64,000 bases of DNA from Rhizobium sp. WSM4643 (GCF_025152745.1 NZ_CP104043.1:248001-312000), one strand, 5' to 3'; counted from the stretch's first letter, positions 24,522 to 33,414 are shown. Notes: generated by a model not told the origin, from the letters alone. Numbers and translations are program-made.

Positions 24522-25340
24522 ATGAACAGAGATTATTATTCCAAACTCGGCGGACTGCCGCCGCAAACCGAGCTGCTTTCCAGCAAAGCCGTTTTCACCA
24601 CAGCCTACGCGGTCATCCCGCGCAGCGTCATGACCGATATCGTCACCAGCGTCCTTCCTCACTGGACGGGAACGCGGGCTTGGGTTCTCTCCCGGCCGCT
24701 CTCCGGTTTCTCCGAGACCTTCTCGCAATATGTGATGGAGGTCCAGCCCGGCGGCGGAAGCGACCGGCCGGAGCCCAACAAACGGGCCGAAGCGGTCCTG
24801 TTCGTCGTCGAAGGCGAGATGACGGTGGAGCTCGACGGCAACAGCCATGCGCTGCGCGCCGGTTCGTTCGCCTATCTTCCGGCGGGCTCGGTCTGGCGCC
24901 TGAAAAATAGCGGCTCGACGGCGGCAAAATTCCACTGGATTCGAAAGGCCTTTCAGGAGGTCGAGGGGCTGGAGCCGCCGCCGGCTATCTTCACGCATGA
25001 GGACCAGCACCCCATCTCGGCAATGCCCGATACCGATGGACGCTGGGGGACGACCCGGTTCATCGATCCAGCCGATGTCCGCTACGACATGCACGTGAAT
25101 ATCGTGACTCTGGAGCCGGGCGCCGTGATCCCCTTCATGGAAACCCATGTCATGGAGCATGGTCTCTATGTGCTGGAGGGCAAGGCGGTCTATCGGCTGA
25201 ACCAGGATTGGGTCGAGGTCGAGGCCGGCGACTTCATGTGGCTGCGCTCCTTCTGCCCGCAGGCATGTTACGCCGGCGGCCCCGGCCGTTTCCGCTACCT
25301 GCTCTACAAGGACGTCAACCGTCACATGACGCTCTGGTAG
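24522..25340 (+). CDS. allE: (S)-ureidoglycine aminohydrolase
   Basis: A 272-residue bicupin of the YlbA/AllE family. It converts (S)-ureidoglycine, from allantoate, to (S)-ureidoglycolate and ammonia using Mn2+. The opening MNRDYYSKLGGLPPQTELLS and the two cupin cores (FVVEGEMTVELDG; then FMETHVMEHGLYVLEGKAVY with metal-ligand His and Glu residues) match the family. Other allantoin genes are not in this window, so the symbol is by family resemblance. Confidence 0.85.
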   Translation: MNRDYYSKLGGLPPQTELLSSKAVFTTAYAVIPRSVMTDIVTSVLPHWTGTRAWVLSRPLSGFSETFSQYVMEVQPGGGSDRPEPNKRAEAVLFVVEGEMTVELDGNSHALRAGSFAYLPAGSVWRLKNSGSTAAKFHWIRKAFQEVEGLEPPPAIFTHEDQHPISAMPDTDGRWGTTRFIDPADVRYDMHVNIVTLEPGAVIPFMETHVMEHGLYVLEGKAVYRLNQDWVEVEAGDFMWLRSFCPQACYAGGPGRFRYLLYKDVNRHMTLW

Positions 25341-25346
25341 GATCTG

Positions 25347-25444
25347 GAGCGGTTCAGCTTTTCATGGAAATGCAGAACCGCTCTAACCTTTTGTTTTATC
25401 GCAATTCCGGACGGAAAACCGCTTTGCACTTTTCCTGGAATTGC
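25347..25444. repeat. rhizobial intergenic repeat with two palindromes
   Basis: First module: GAGCGGTT (25347-25354) with AACCGCTC (25376-25383). Second module: GCAATTCCGG (25401-25410) with CCTGGAATTGC (25434-25444). The wording CAATTCCGGACGGAAAACCGC is a very common intergenic element of Rhizobium and Agrobacterium genomes. It separates allE from the GNAT gene. Confidence 0.65.
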
Positions 25445-25459
25445 TTGGGCGAAGGAACG

Positions 25460-25993
25460 ATGAAGCTCGAAAGCGAACGTCTGATTTTGAGACCCTGGCG
25501 ACAGCAGGATCGCAAACCCTTCGCTGCGATCAATGCCGAGCCCGACGTCGTCAGATATCTCAATCCTCTGACCGACGAACAGTCGAATGCGATGCTCGAC
25601 CGCATCGACCGGCACTTCGAGGACCATGGCTGGGGGTTTTGGGCGCTGGAGGAGAAGGAAAGCGGCGCGTTGATCGGTATGTGCGGCCTCGCCAAGGTTT
25701 CGCCGGCTTTGCCGTTTGCGCCTGCAGTCGAAATCGGTTGGCGGCTTTCAGCGTCGCGGCACGGCGCCGGATATGCGCGCGAGGCCGCGGAACGCTCTCT
25801 CGATTTTGCGTTCAACACGCTGAAGCTTGACCGCATCGTCAGCTTCACGGTGCCCGCAAACAGCAATTCCTGGGGTTTGATGAGACGACTGGGGATGAAT
25901 CGGATCGGTGAGTTCAATCATCCCAGTTTCGCCGAGGGGCATCCGTTGCGCCATCACGTGCTCTATGAACTGCGGTCATCAAACGGTATGTGA
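25460..25993 (+). CDS. GNAT family N-acetyltransferase (RimJ/RimL type)
   Basis: A 177-residue acetyltransferase starting MKLESERLILRPWRQQD, the standard RimJ/L-like opening. The acetyl-CoA-binding segment is EIGWRLSASRHGAGYAREAAE. The RIVSFTVPANSNSWGLMRRLGM segment (split by strand and helix) is the usual late motif. GAAGGAACG precedes the ATG. Target amine unknown. Confidence 0.88.
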   Translation: MKLESERLILRPWRQQDRKPFAAINAEPDVVRYLNPLTDEQSNAMLDRIDRHFEDHGWGFWALEEKESGALIGMCGLAKVSPALPFAPAVEIGWRLSASRHGAGYAREAAERSLDFAFNTLKLDRIVSFTVPANSNSWGLMRRLGMNRIGEFNHPSFAEGHPLRHHVLYELRSSNGM

Positions 25994-26043
25994 CCTCCCA
26001 CGCATCGGCACCAACCGTGAGGGCGCGTTTATAGTCGAGCAAC

Positions 26044-27719
26044 TTGTATGTGGCGGCAGGGTTGGAATGTCCGTTTGTGTGCAAAGTAGAAGTGTCACTT
26101 CGGACGCGTCTTCAGCTATTTAGAAATGCGACACTCGGCATGTCCACTTGCGCTGAGGCAAGCCCCCGACCGGACCGGCTGGACCGGGTTGCAAGGGAAG
26201 GGCGGGGGCGGGTGAGATGCTCCCCTTCGGCTTTAGCTTTGACAATTGGAGCAGCCAGTCATTCCGCCGCATCGAGGTCAGAGAGCGCTTGTCGCCGTCG
26301 GGCAATGACGGCGGGATCGTTCATGAAATCCTTCCGCCGTCCCGGACCGCGAGCACGTCGCACATAGCCGTTCTTCTCGCTGTTGGTCTTTACATCAGGC
26401 TGCGACTGCCGCTCCTGGCGCTCCTTGATATAGGCCAGCACGTCTCCGAGTCGCTTGTTCTCGATGATCGCCGCATGCGTCACCCGCTGGTCCTTGTCGA
26501 ACACCTTGTAGGGCAGGGAGTATCCCTTCCACCGCACATCGAGCCGGCCGTCCGCATAGGCATAGGTCTCGACATAGCGGCCAGCCAATCCACGCGTCAC
26601 CTCGTTCTCCTCGAGCATGATCCGCTTGCGTTCAAACGAAAACGTCAGCTGCGCCCCGACATAGCGCTGCTCGCGCTTGCACAGGATCTCCTTCAACCGA
26701 TCTGGGGCGAGATTCATCGGCCGGTGCAGGTCACCGGATCGGGCAGGGGCGAGCGCAAACCGCGCATTGTAATGCTCTATGAAGTCAGGCAGGTACGCAT
26801 TGCCTGCCTCCATGTCGCAGATATCGGCCAGCCGCAATTCCTTGACCAGCCGATCCTGCAGCGTCCGGTTCATCCGCTCGACGCGGCCCTTGGCCTGACT
26901 GGAATTTGCACAAAGAATCTCGATGTTTAGCTCTGAGAGCGCACGGCCGAACTGGGTCATGCCCTGGCCACCCTTGGCGTCTTTCTTCGCCACCCGGAAC
27001 ACAGAATGCTTGTCCGAGTAGAAGGCCACAGGCGCGCCGTGATCGCGCAGGTAAAGCGCCAGCGCCTCGAAATAGCTGAAGGCGCTTTCCGAGCGCACGA
27101 ACCGCAACTGCATCAGCTTGCCCGTCGCATCATCGACGAACACCAGCAGCGAGCATGGATCACCGCGGTCCTCAAACCAGCGATGTTCGGACCCGTCGAT
27201 CTGTATCAGCTCGCCATAGGCTTCACGCCGCAAGCGCGGCTGATGAAACGTCCGCCGCTGCTTGCGCGAGAGCCACAGGCCCGCATCCACCATCCAGCTG
27301 CGCAACGTCTCGCGCGACACCCGCAACCCATCGCGCTCGGCAAGCTTCTCGGCCGCCAAGGTTGGTCCGAAGTCTGCATAGCGTTCGCCAACCAGCGTCA
27401 CGGCGTAATTCCGAACACCGTCGCTGATCCGGTTGTTCGACGGTCGACCGATCGCCTTGTGCCGGATCGACGCCGCACCACCCGTGTTGATCCGCTCCAG
27501 CAGACGACGCACCTGGCGCGTACTCAGATCAAGCACATGTGCCGCCGACACCATCGTCATCCGGCCGGCGATGACCTTCGATAGAATCTCGATCCGTTGC
27601 AGGTCGCGCTCGCTCATCGCAATCAGTCCCATCCGCAATCTCCACCGTCATCAAACAAGGGGAGAGTGACATTCCAACTTTGCAGAAACAGGACACTTCA
27701 ACTTTGCGGCTACATTGTA
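26044..27719. mobile_element. insertion sequence (ISNCY-like) with 5-bp target-site duplication
   Basis: The element proper runs 26049-27714 (1666 bp), starts TGT and ends ACA, and is flanked on both sides by TTGTA (26044-26048 and 27715-27719), a 5-bp target duplication. The terminal inverted repeats extend about 50 bp and are imperfect. Each end carries two copies of a box like GCAAAGTTGAAGTGTC, one at the tip and one about 30 bp inside, probably paired transposase-binding sites. It contains a single intact transposase gene. The clean duplication and intact gene point to a fairly recent insertion into intergenic DNA. Confidence 0.9.
26259..27632 (-). CDS. ISNCY-type DDE transposase
   Basis: A 457-residue transposase with an N-terminal helix-turn-helix (MTMVSAAHVLDLSTRQVRRL) and an integrase-type catalytic core. 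Candidate DDE residues are Asp in IQIDGSEHRWF, Asp in FYSDKHSVF and Glu in GRVERMNRTLQD. A basic C-terminal tail (RRARGPGRRKDF) follows. The start at ATG 27632 has GGAG 8 bp upstream. It resembles the ISNCY/IS1202-like transposases common in rhizobia; exact family naming needs a database comparison. Confidence 0.9.
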   Translation of the reverse strand: MGLIAMSERDLQRIEILSKVIAGRMTMVSAAHVLDLSTRQVRRLLERINTGGAASIRHKAIGRPSNNRISDGVRNYAVTLVGERYADFGPTLAAEKLAERDGLRVSRETLRSWMVDAGLWLSRKQRRTFHQPRLRREAYGELIQIDGSEHRWFEDRGDPCSLLVFVDDATGKLMQLRFVRSESAFSYFEALALYLRDHGAPVAFYSDKHSVFRVAKKDAKGGQGMTQFGRALSELNIEILCANSSQAKGRVERMNRTLQDRLVKELRLADICDMEAGNAYLPDFIEHYNARFALAPARSGDLHRPMNLAPDRLKEILCKREQRYVGAQLTFSFERKRIMLEENEVTRGLAGRYVETYAYADGRLDVRWKGYSLPYKVFDKDQRVTHAAIIENKRLGDVLAYIKERQERQSQPDVKTNSEKNGYVRRARGPGRRKDFMNDPAVIARRRQALSDLDAAE

Positions 27720-27911
27720 ATGTGGCGTAATCAACATTATGGAACTAAAAGGTGCTTTACAACCACCGAGAACCGCCTCTCTAATAAACCCCGCCAATCA
27801 TTCATGATGGCACGTTGTCTGCAATGATGCCACGCGTTACCGGAGGCGCCCAGACATTCACCGAATTCAGGTGAATCTGCCCCGCGCACCGGTTTCTCGG
27901 AGCTTTCTCGG

Positions 27912-28130
27912 TCAGGTCGTTCGTCCAAGCGTCGAAAGTGCATCCTGCAGTCTGAGTGCCGCCAATGCTTCGGTTGCCTCATCCGAAGACCATCCCGCTT
28001 CCAACGCCGCAGACAGGACCAGCGATTCCGTTTGAAGCTCGAGCTTCTCATAAAGCGGCTCGATGGCTTCGCGCGCTGTTACAACGTGCTGGTCTGGTGG
28101 GGTGATGGGTGTGGCGGCAACCGTAGGCAT
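27912..28130 (-). CDS. small hypothetical protein (72 aa)
   Basis: A 72-residue protein with AGGAGG about 9 bp before its ATG. It is Ala/Glu/Leu-rich and probably all helical, with regions REAIEPLYEKLELQTESL and SSDEATEALAALRLQDALSTL. No signal peptide or membrane segment. It lies next to the insertion sequence but outside its ends. No family recognised. Confidence 0.55.
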   Translation of the reverse strand: MPTVAATPITPPDQHVVTAREAIEPLYEKLELQTESLVLSAALEAGWSSDEATEALAALRLQDALSTLGRTT

Positions 28131-28489
28131 GAAATGCTCCTCCTATTGAACGCTAAGGTTCGAAACCCGTTAGGGGCATCCTTGTTCCATTCATATCGCC
28201 TTTTCGGTCTTCGAGCGGCCAAGCGAATGACGCCACATATATGGCGAAATTTCCTCCATCGCAGGAACGCGCGAATGATAATTGCCGGCGGGATCTTCTT
28301 GTGGTCGCCGACAGTCCCCTGTCTGGTGATAGATGCGTTCGGGTCGAGCAGAAACGCGACCAACGTGCTTGCACTCTGCGCCTCTACTTCGAGCTTGTCA
28401 TCCAATAAATGCAGCCCCTGCTCGCCTCCAAGCCATCACCGCGCCGTGCGTGGTGAGCAAGAATCACCGTCGGCGCGTTCGTCCAGGCA
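28131..28489. other. gap with no convincing gene
   Basis: This 359-bp stretch contains an open minus-strand frame of 108 codons (28079-28405) that overlaps the 72-aa gene and lacks family resemblance or a ribosome-binding site. A short GGTTCGAAACC at about 28158 resembles a tRNA T-arm but no cloverleaf can be built around it. I see no supported feature here. Confidence 0.4.
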
Positions 28490-30250
28490 TTACAAATCAA
28501 TCACGATATCGCCCTCAGGTTTTGCGCAACAGATCAGCACATTGCCATCCGCCGGCGCGTCGACAGGGTCCGGCTGGTAGCCGACACTTCCCTCCACAAG
28601 TCCGGTCTCGCAAGTGTGACAGACGCCGGTTCGGCACGACCATCGCACCGGCACGTCGCAGGCCTCGGCCAGTTCGAGCAAGTTCTGGAATGTCGGCTCC
28701 CAGCGCACATTGAGGCCGGTGCGGGCAAACGACACCAGCGGCCCCGAGCCTGGAAGCCCTGCCGGCAAATGTGGCGGCCGGCGAGGCGAAGCAGCTATGC
28801 CGGGTGTGATCGACGGACCGGCGCCGAACATCTCGGTGTGGATGCGATCCGGCGCGATGCCCAAGGCAGCAAGGCCGACGCTCAGATCGCTCATGAAGCT
28901 CGATGGTCCGCAGACATAGACGTCACAATCGCGCGGCAGGTTAAGCAACTTAAGCGCCTGCGCATCCAGATGGCCGCGAGCGTCGAAATCGATATCAGGC
29001 CGATCCTTAGGGTCGGGAGAGCTGTAGCAAATATGGCTGTGGTGGTGAGGAAGCCTCTTCAGCAGCCCGCGCGCCTCCTCGGCAAACGGATGTTCGCGGC
29101 CATTGCGGGTTCCGTATAACCACCAGACCTCCCGGGGCGATGCTTCGGCCGCCAAGACATGAAGCATCGCCAGCACCGGCGTCACTCCAATCCCGGCACT
29201 CAACAGAACAACCGGTGTATCGCCCGGCCGCAATATGAAACTGCCGCGCGCCGCACTTGCCTGCACGATGTCGCCGACCTGTAGCTCGTCGTCGATGTAG
29301 CCGCTGGCTGCGCCATGGACCTCCCGCTTGACGCTGACGCGATAATGCGTGACGCTGGGCTCGCCCGACAGCGAATAGCTGCGCATCAGCGCAGGCGCCG
29401 GATCCCGTCCGAGCCGCAGCACCACGAACTGCCCGGGGAGTGCGGCGGCAACAGGCTGGCCATCCGCCGGTTCGAGCACGAGGGAAACCACGCTGCCGCT
29501 TTCGCGCACCTTGCGCAACACACGCAGCGGGCGGAACCCGCGCCATGCCGGAGGCAGGCCGGGAGCAGCTGTCAGCCCGGCATTTCCTGTCGTCGCGCCC
29601 TCCTTCCGCTCCTGCTTGAGTATGGCCTCGAAAGAATGACGCCAGCCTGCGCTCAGCGGCGGGATGCGCAACGCGCGCTCCAACTGATCGCGCGGGTGAC
29701 CCGGCATATAAAGCAGCGCGTTGATCTCGAAAACGCTCATGCCCTCGGGCCCGGACGCCACCTTCGTGATCTCGTCGCCGGCCTGCACTTCGCCTTCCTC
29801 CAGCACACGGAAATAGAAACCAGGTCGACCATGTTTGACCACCAGCGCGGCCATCTCTGGCTCGTCCATGCGTATGCCGAACCGGTAGCAGGTGACGCGC
29901 GGTTGCGTCGCCTCGAACAAAGCGCCGCCGATCCTGTAACGGTCTCCAATGCAGACCTCTGCATCCGGCAACCCATCGACGGTGAAATTCTCGCCGAACT
30001 GACCGTAAACGAAGTCGTCTCGGCGCAATTGCTCCTGCCAGTACCGATAGGAATCGATCTGATAGACAAAGACTGCGCGGCGTTCGCCGCCGTGGCCAGC
30101 CAGATCGCCCTGTCCATCGCCGTCGACGTTCAGGCGCCGCACCATGCGCGGGCCGTCGACCGGCGTCTTCCAAATGGCAGTGTTGACGATCTTGCCTTGC
30201 CAGGTGACGTCGCGCGGCAGGCCCACATTGACCGAAAGCAAGCGTACCAT
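28490..30250 (-). CDS. MOSC domain / ferredoxin reductase / 2Fe-2S ferredoxin fusion protein
   Basis: A 586-residue three-part protein. The MOSC domain (about 5-165) has GDGQGDLAGHGGERRAVFVY and QPRVTCYRFG, where a Cys may bind a sulfur or molybdenum-cofactor species. A linker helical region follows, then an FNR-type FAD domain (about 240-340, LMRSYSLSG) and NAD domain (SAGIGVTPVLAML, VYVCGPSSFM). The C-terminal plant-type 2Fe-2S domain has Cys at about 539, 544, 547 and 574. It probably passes electrons from NADH through FAD and the cluster to a MOSC-bound substrate or an external oxygenase. GGGAGAAATGTC precedes ATG 30250. Confidence 0.88.
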   Translation of the reverse strand: MVRLLSVNVGLPRDVTWQGKIVNTAIWKTPVDGPRMVRRLNVDGDGQGDLAGHGGERRAVFVYQIDSYRYWQEQLRRDDFVYGQFGENFTVDGLPDAEVCIGDRYRIGGALFEATQPRVTCYRFGIRMDEPEMAALVVKHGRPGFYFRVLEEGEVQAGDEITKVASGPEGMSVFEINALLYMPGHPRDQLERALRIPPLSAGWRHSFEAILKQERKEGATTGNAGLTAAPGLPPAWRGFRPLRVLRKVRESGSVVSLVLEPADGQPVAAALPGQFVVLRLGRDPAPALMRSYSLSGEPSVTHYRVSVKREVHGAASGYIDDELQVGDIVQASAARGSFILRPGDTPVVLLSAGIGVTPVLAMLHVLAAEASPREVWWLYGTRNGREHPFAEEARGLLKRLPHHHSHICYSSPDPKDRPDIDFDARGHLDAQALKLLNLPRDCDVYVCGPSSFMSDLSVGLAALGIAPDRIHTEMFGAGPSITPGIAASPRRPPHLPAGLPGSGPLVSFARTGLNVRWEPTFQNLLELAEACDVPVRWSCRTGVCHTCETGLVEGSVGYQPDPVDAPADGNVLICCAKPEGDIVIDL

Positions 30251-30302
30251 GACATTTCTCCCGAATGACGATGATCGCAATTTCCAGATCGGCGCAGGAT
30301 GA

Positions 30303-30860
30303 CTACAGCGTCAATCTCAGTTCGAGATAGTGTTCGGTCAAAGTCGTCAAGGTGAAGGCTCTGTTGAGGCCGCTCGGATTTGGCAACAGCCAGACACCTG
30401 CGCCGGCAAATTCCTCCGGCTGCCGACCCCATTCAACATTGGCTCGAAGACTGATAGCCGCGTATGCCGCCTTTCCAAGAAAAGCCAGATTGGCTGGTGC
30501 GAACTTTCGTATCTTGGTTTCCAGGACGGGCGCGGCGCTAAGGTAATCCTGCTTCTTAAGCTCGCTTGCGCTTTTTGTCGGACGTGAAACCGCGGATGTC
30601 AGACCACAGCCATATTGCAACAACGCGCGCTCTTCATCCGCCCGCAGCAGGCGCGGTGTAAATCCGGCCAGATGCAGGACGCGCCAAAAACGGTTGCTCG
30701 GGTTCGAGAAATTATGGCCGTCGCGAACCGCGGACAGAGCAGGATTCAATCCGCAGAATACCACGGAAAGGCCAGGAGTGAGGATTTCCGACAATTCGGC
30801 TCTTGGCATCATGGGGTCGCCTGGGCCGTTGAGGTTTGCGGATGTGGCATCATCTTGCAT
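30303..30860 (-). CDS. mug: G/U mismatch-specific DNA glycosylase
   Basis: A uracil-DNA-glycosylase superfamily member that removes uracil or ethenocytosine opposite guanine. The two key motifs are present: GLNPALS early in the chain and NPSGLN near the C-terminus. Starting at the internal ATG at 30809 would give 168 residues, the E. coli Mug length; the longer ATG 30860 adds 17 residues without a clear ribosome-binding site, so the shorter form is likely. Stands alone, 53 bp from the MOSC gene on the same strand. Confidence 0.88.
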   Translation of the reverse strand: MQDDATSANLNGPGDPMMPRAELSEILTPGLSVVFCGLNPALSAVRDGHNFSNPSNRFWRVLHLAGFTPRLLRADEERALLQYGCGLTSAVSRPTKSASELKKQDYLSAAPVLETKIRKFAPANLAFLGKAAYAAISLRANVEWGRQPEEFAGAGVWLLPNPSGLNRAFTLTTLTEHYLELRLTL

Positions 30861-31011
30861 TATGGGATATCGCTCGAATTAAGCCTGTCAAATATACCAA
30901 CCGTGCGTCGATCGAAACGAGCTTCCTGAACACCGTCAGGAAGAGGCCGGTCTAACAGACACGCAGTGCTAATCATGTTGCTGGAAATGTCGATGAATGG
31001 TCTTACCGGAC

Positions 31012-31043
31012 AATTCCTGAAATCGGAATCGATTTCAGGAATT
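31012..31043. promoter_or_regulatory. perfect 13-bp inverted repeat upstream of the YdcZ pair
   Basis: AATTCCTGAAATC (31012-31024) and GATTTCAGGAATT (31031-31043) are perfect inverted repeats with a 6-bp spacer, 110 bp before the first transporter gene and in the divergent region with mug. It may be an operator or part of a structured leader. Confidence 0.45.
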
Positions 31044-31065
31044 ATGCGGCCATTCAAAGTGCACA

Positions 31066-31092
31066 GCGTCTTTTGCGGCTCTCAAAAGACGC
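31066..31092. promoter_or_regulatory. second perfect inverted repeat upstream of the YdcZ pair
   Basis: GCGTCTTTTG (31066-31075) and CAAAAGACGC (31083-31092) form a perfect 10-bp stem with a 7-nt loop, 60 bp before the first transporter gene and 22 bp after the previous palindrome. No T-run follows. Function unknown. Confidence 0.45.
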
Positions 31093-31151
31093 GCGATGCG
31101 GTAGTGACAATCTGAAATATCCGCTGCAATCGATTCTTTGACGGGATCTTC

Positions 31152-31637
31152 ATGACCATCGAAGCCGCACGAAATCCGCATCCGATCTATTTTGCCGGAG
31201 CTTTTGCCACGGGCGGGCTCCTGACTTTTATGGTGCACCTCAACGGCGAGTTGGCCCGTTATGGGACTCCCCTGTTCTCATCTTGGACCGCCCACGGCAC
31301 GGGCATCATCGCAGCCGTCATTCTTCTTTTGCTGATCCACCGGCGCCGCAGACCTAAGCCGGAACAAACCTTGCGCGCGCCTTTATGGGCCTATTTCGGT
31401 GGGATATCCGGCGCGGCAACGGTCATGCTGACCTCGACCGCGGTCAACTCACCGCTCGGGCTCTCAGGCACCTTGGCTTTGGGTTTGGCAGGCCAGGTCG
31501 CCTTCAGCGTCGCAGCCGACAGTTGGGGATTGTTTGGTCTGCCAAAGCGCCGTCCAGATAGACGAGACATCGTAGCACTCGGCTTGGTCGTCATGGGGGC
31601 TGCGCTGACTATCCTGCTTGGGCGAGGTGCGGCATGA
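31152..31637 (+). CDS. DMT family transporter, YdcZ/DUF606 half (first)
   Basis: A 161-residue inner-membrane protein with about five hydrophobic helices, of the DUF606/YdcZ half-size drug-metabolite transporter type. It shows GAFATGGLLTFMVHLNGELARYGTPLFSSW, given here only as the opening region (first 45 residues), and a late VVMGAALTILLGRG helix. The next gene overlaps its stop by 4 bp and encodes the matching half, so the pair probably works as a heterodimer. Substrate unknown. Confidence 0.82.
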   Translation: MTIEAARNPHPIYFAGAFATGGLLTFMVHLNGELARYGTPLFSSWTAHGTGIIAAVILLLLIHRRRRPKPEQTLRAPLWAYFGGISGAATVMLTSTAVNSPLGLSGTLALGLAGQVAFSVAADSWGLFGLPKRRPDRRDIVALGLVVMGAALTILLGRGAA

Positions 31638-32074
31638 CGGTGTTCATTCTCCTGGCCTGCCTGGGCGGTGTGCTCGTCGGTCTCAGTCGTCAGCTCAATG
31701 GGCGGTTGAGCATATCCACCACACCGCTGATCGCATCCTTCTGGAACCATGCCGTGGGCTTTGCCGTCCTCACCTGCCTTGGTCTCTTTGTCGCGGGCCT
31801 GCTTCCTGCAGGCGCTGCCGATGCGCCTTGGTATGCCTATCTGGGTGGTCCCATCGGCGTCATCTTCGTGGCGGCGGGCAGTTGGGTCATTGCTCGAATA
31901 GGCGCGGTCAATTCGGCTCTGCTGATCATCGGTGGCCAGATGGTGACAGGGGTGGCGTTTGATTATATCAGCGCCGTTCCAGCATCATTTTGGGCGAACG
32001 CGGCCGGAATTGTTCTCATCGTCGGCGGAATGATGGTCAGCCGGGGACGACGCAAAACCGGCCGCTCGCAATAG
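31634..32074 (+). CDS. DMT family transporter, YdcZ/DUF606 half (second)
   Basis: A 146-residue membrane protein of the same DUF606/YdcZ family, with about five helices and the family motif GLSRQLNGRLS near the N-terminus and PWYAYLGGPIGVIFV in the middle. Its ATG overlaps the previous stop codon by 4 bp, indicating coupled translation. Ends in a basic cytoplasmic tail. Confidence 0.85.
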   Translation: MTVFILLACLGGVLVGLSRQLNGRLSISTTPLIASFWNHAVGFAVLTCLGLFVAGLLPAGAADAPWYAYLGGPIGVIFVAAGSWVIARIGAVNSALLIIGGQMVTGVAFDYISAVPASFWANAAGIVLIVGGMMVSRGRRKTGRSQ

Positions 32075-32198
32075 CCATGCGTTGCGCTGCGATTCAGGTG
32101 CCATTGCTGACCGGGCAATTTCATCGGCCGGTCGCAAGGGGACGGATGGACGGTGGGAATGGCTCCCGGCCCGTATCATCGTTCAGGCCGCAGCCTGC

Positions 32199-33086
32199 TC
32201 AGGCGAGGTATTTCGTAAACCAGTCGACCGTTCGCTGCCAGGCGAGCTTGGCCGCTGCTTCGTCGTAGCGGGGCGTGGAATCATTGTGGAAGCCGTGATT
32301 GACGTTAGGGTAGATGTAGGCCTCGAATGTCTTTCCCGCTGACTTCAGTGCAGCTTCATAGGCCGGCCAGCCTTCGTTGATGTCCTTGTCCAGCCCGGCA
32401 TAATGGAGAAGCAGCGGCGCCTTGATCTTCGGCACGTCTTCGGAGCGCGGCTGCCTGCCGTAAAAGGGCACGGCCGCGGCAAGTTCCGGATAGGCCACTG
32501 CCGCCGCGTTGGCCACGCCGCCGCCATAGCAGAAGCCGGTGAGGCCGACCTTGCCGGTGGTGAGATCGCTGTGCATCAAAAATTCGACCGCCGCGAAGAA
32601 ATCGTTCATCAGCTTTTCCGGGTCGACCTTCTGCTGGAGTTCCCGCCCCTTTTCATCGTTGCCGGGGTAGCCTCCGACCGACGTCAGTCCATCCGGCGCA
32701 AGTGCGATGAAACCTGCCTTTGCCACGCGCCGCGCCACATCCTCGATGTAGGGGTTCAGACCTCTATTCTCGTGAACGACCACCACGGCCGCGACTTTGC
32801 CGGCGGCCTTTGCGGGGCGGACGAGATAGCCGCGGACATCTCCATTTCCCTTCGGAGAGGGATAGGTGATGTATTCGGCTGATATATCGGGATCGGTGAA
32901 CTCGACCTGTGTCGCCAGCGCATAATCAGGGCTCAGCGATGAAAGAATGGCGGCTGCCGTCACGCCGCCGACCGCGAATTTGCCGGCTCGGTCGAGAAAC
33001 TCGCGCTTGGTGATTTTCCCGTGCGCGTAATAATCGTAGAGTTCGAGAAGTTCCTGAGGGAAATCCTTGGCTGTCATGCGGGTCAT
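32199..33086 (-). CDS. dienelactone hydrolase family protein (YghX-like)
   Basis: A 295-residue alpha/beta hydrolase. A Tat-like or lipoprotein-free hydrophobic segment ([18 protein letters not shown], residues 33-50) sits behind a basic region with [10 protein letters not shown], suggesting export in the manner of YghX. The catalytic Cys is in GFCYGGG, Asp in [10 protein letters not shown], and His in NVNHGFHND. It opens a lactone or ester ring; the natural substrate is unknown. A GAGGAG site precedes the ATG. Confidence 0.87.
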   Translation of the reverse strand: MTRMTAKDFPQELLELYDYYAHGKITKREFLDRAGKFAVGGVTAAAILSSLSPDYALATQVEFTDPDISAEYITYPSPKGNGDVRGYLVRPAKAAGKVAAVVVVHENRGLNPYIEDVARRVAKAGFIALAPDGLTSVGGYPGNDEKGRELQQKVDPEKLMNDFFAAVEFLMHSDLTTGKVGLTGFCYGGGVANAAAVAYPELAAAVPFYGRQPRSEDVPKIKAPLLLHYAGLDKDINEGWPAYEAALKSAGKTFEAYIYPNVNHGFHNDSTPRYDEAAAKLAWQRTVDWFTKYLA

Positions 33087-33305
33087 GATGGCTCCTCCTT
33101 GCCTTCCGGTCGCGCACTATCCTACACACGTAAACTCGCGGCTCTTTTCAACATTTCGCGAGTTCTGCGTGAGCTTGCCAGGGCGATCATTGGCTGCGCC
33201 AACAGTCGCTGAATTCGCTGCCCCGGCGTCAAGAGATGCGCCCTATTCGCTTTGGCAATCGGCGCCCGGCCGGTCGCAGCCAGCAATCGACGCCGGCTAC
33301 CGATC

Positions 33306-33324
33306 TATGAAAATTAATTTCATA
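33306..33324. promoter_or_regulatory. palindromic operator candidate before the sugar ABC operon
   Basis: TATGAAA and TTTCATA are perfect inverted repeats with a 5-bp AT spacer, about 90 bp before the first gene of the sugar transport operon. The form TGAAA-N5-TTTCA resembles sites bound by RpiR/HexR-type SIS regulators. The rest of the 328-bp interval (33087-33414) shows nothing further. Confidence 0.45.
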
Positions 33325-33414
33325 CTCGCGCTTTGAGGCCCGTTTTCTATTGACGCCTTCCGATTTTTGTCCCAACTTAAAGAAAATAAATTACTAAATG
33401 GGAACTTGATCGGC

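Noticed and set aside
28150..28180. GGTTCGAAACC resembling a tRNA T-arm
   Set aside because: No acceptor stem, anticodon arm or D-arm can be placed around it on either strand.
28079..28405. A 108-codon minus-strand open frame
   Set aside because: No ribosome-binding site, no family resemblance, and it overlaps a better-supported 72-aa gene.
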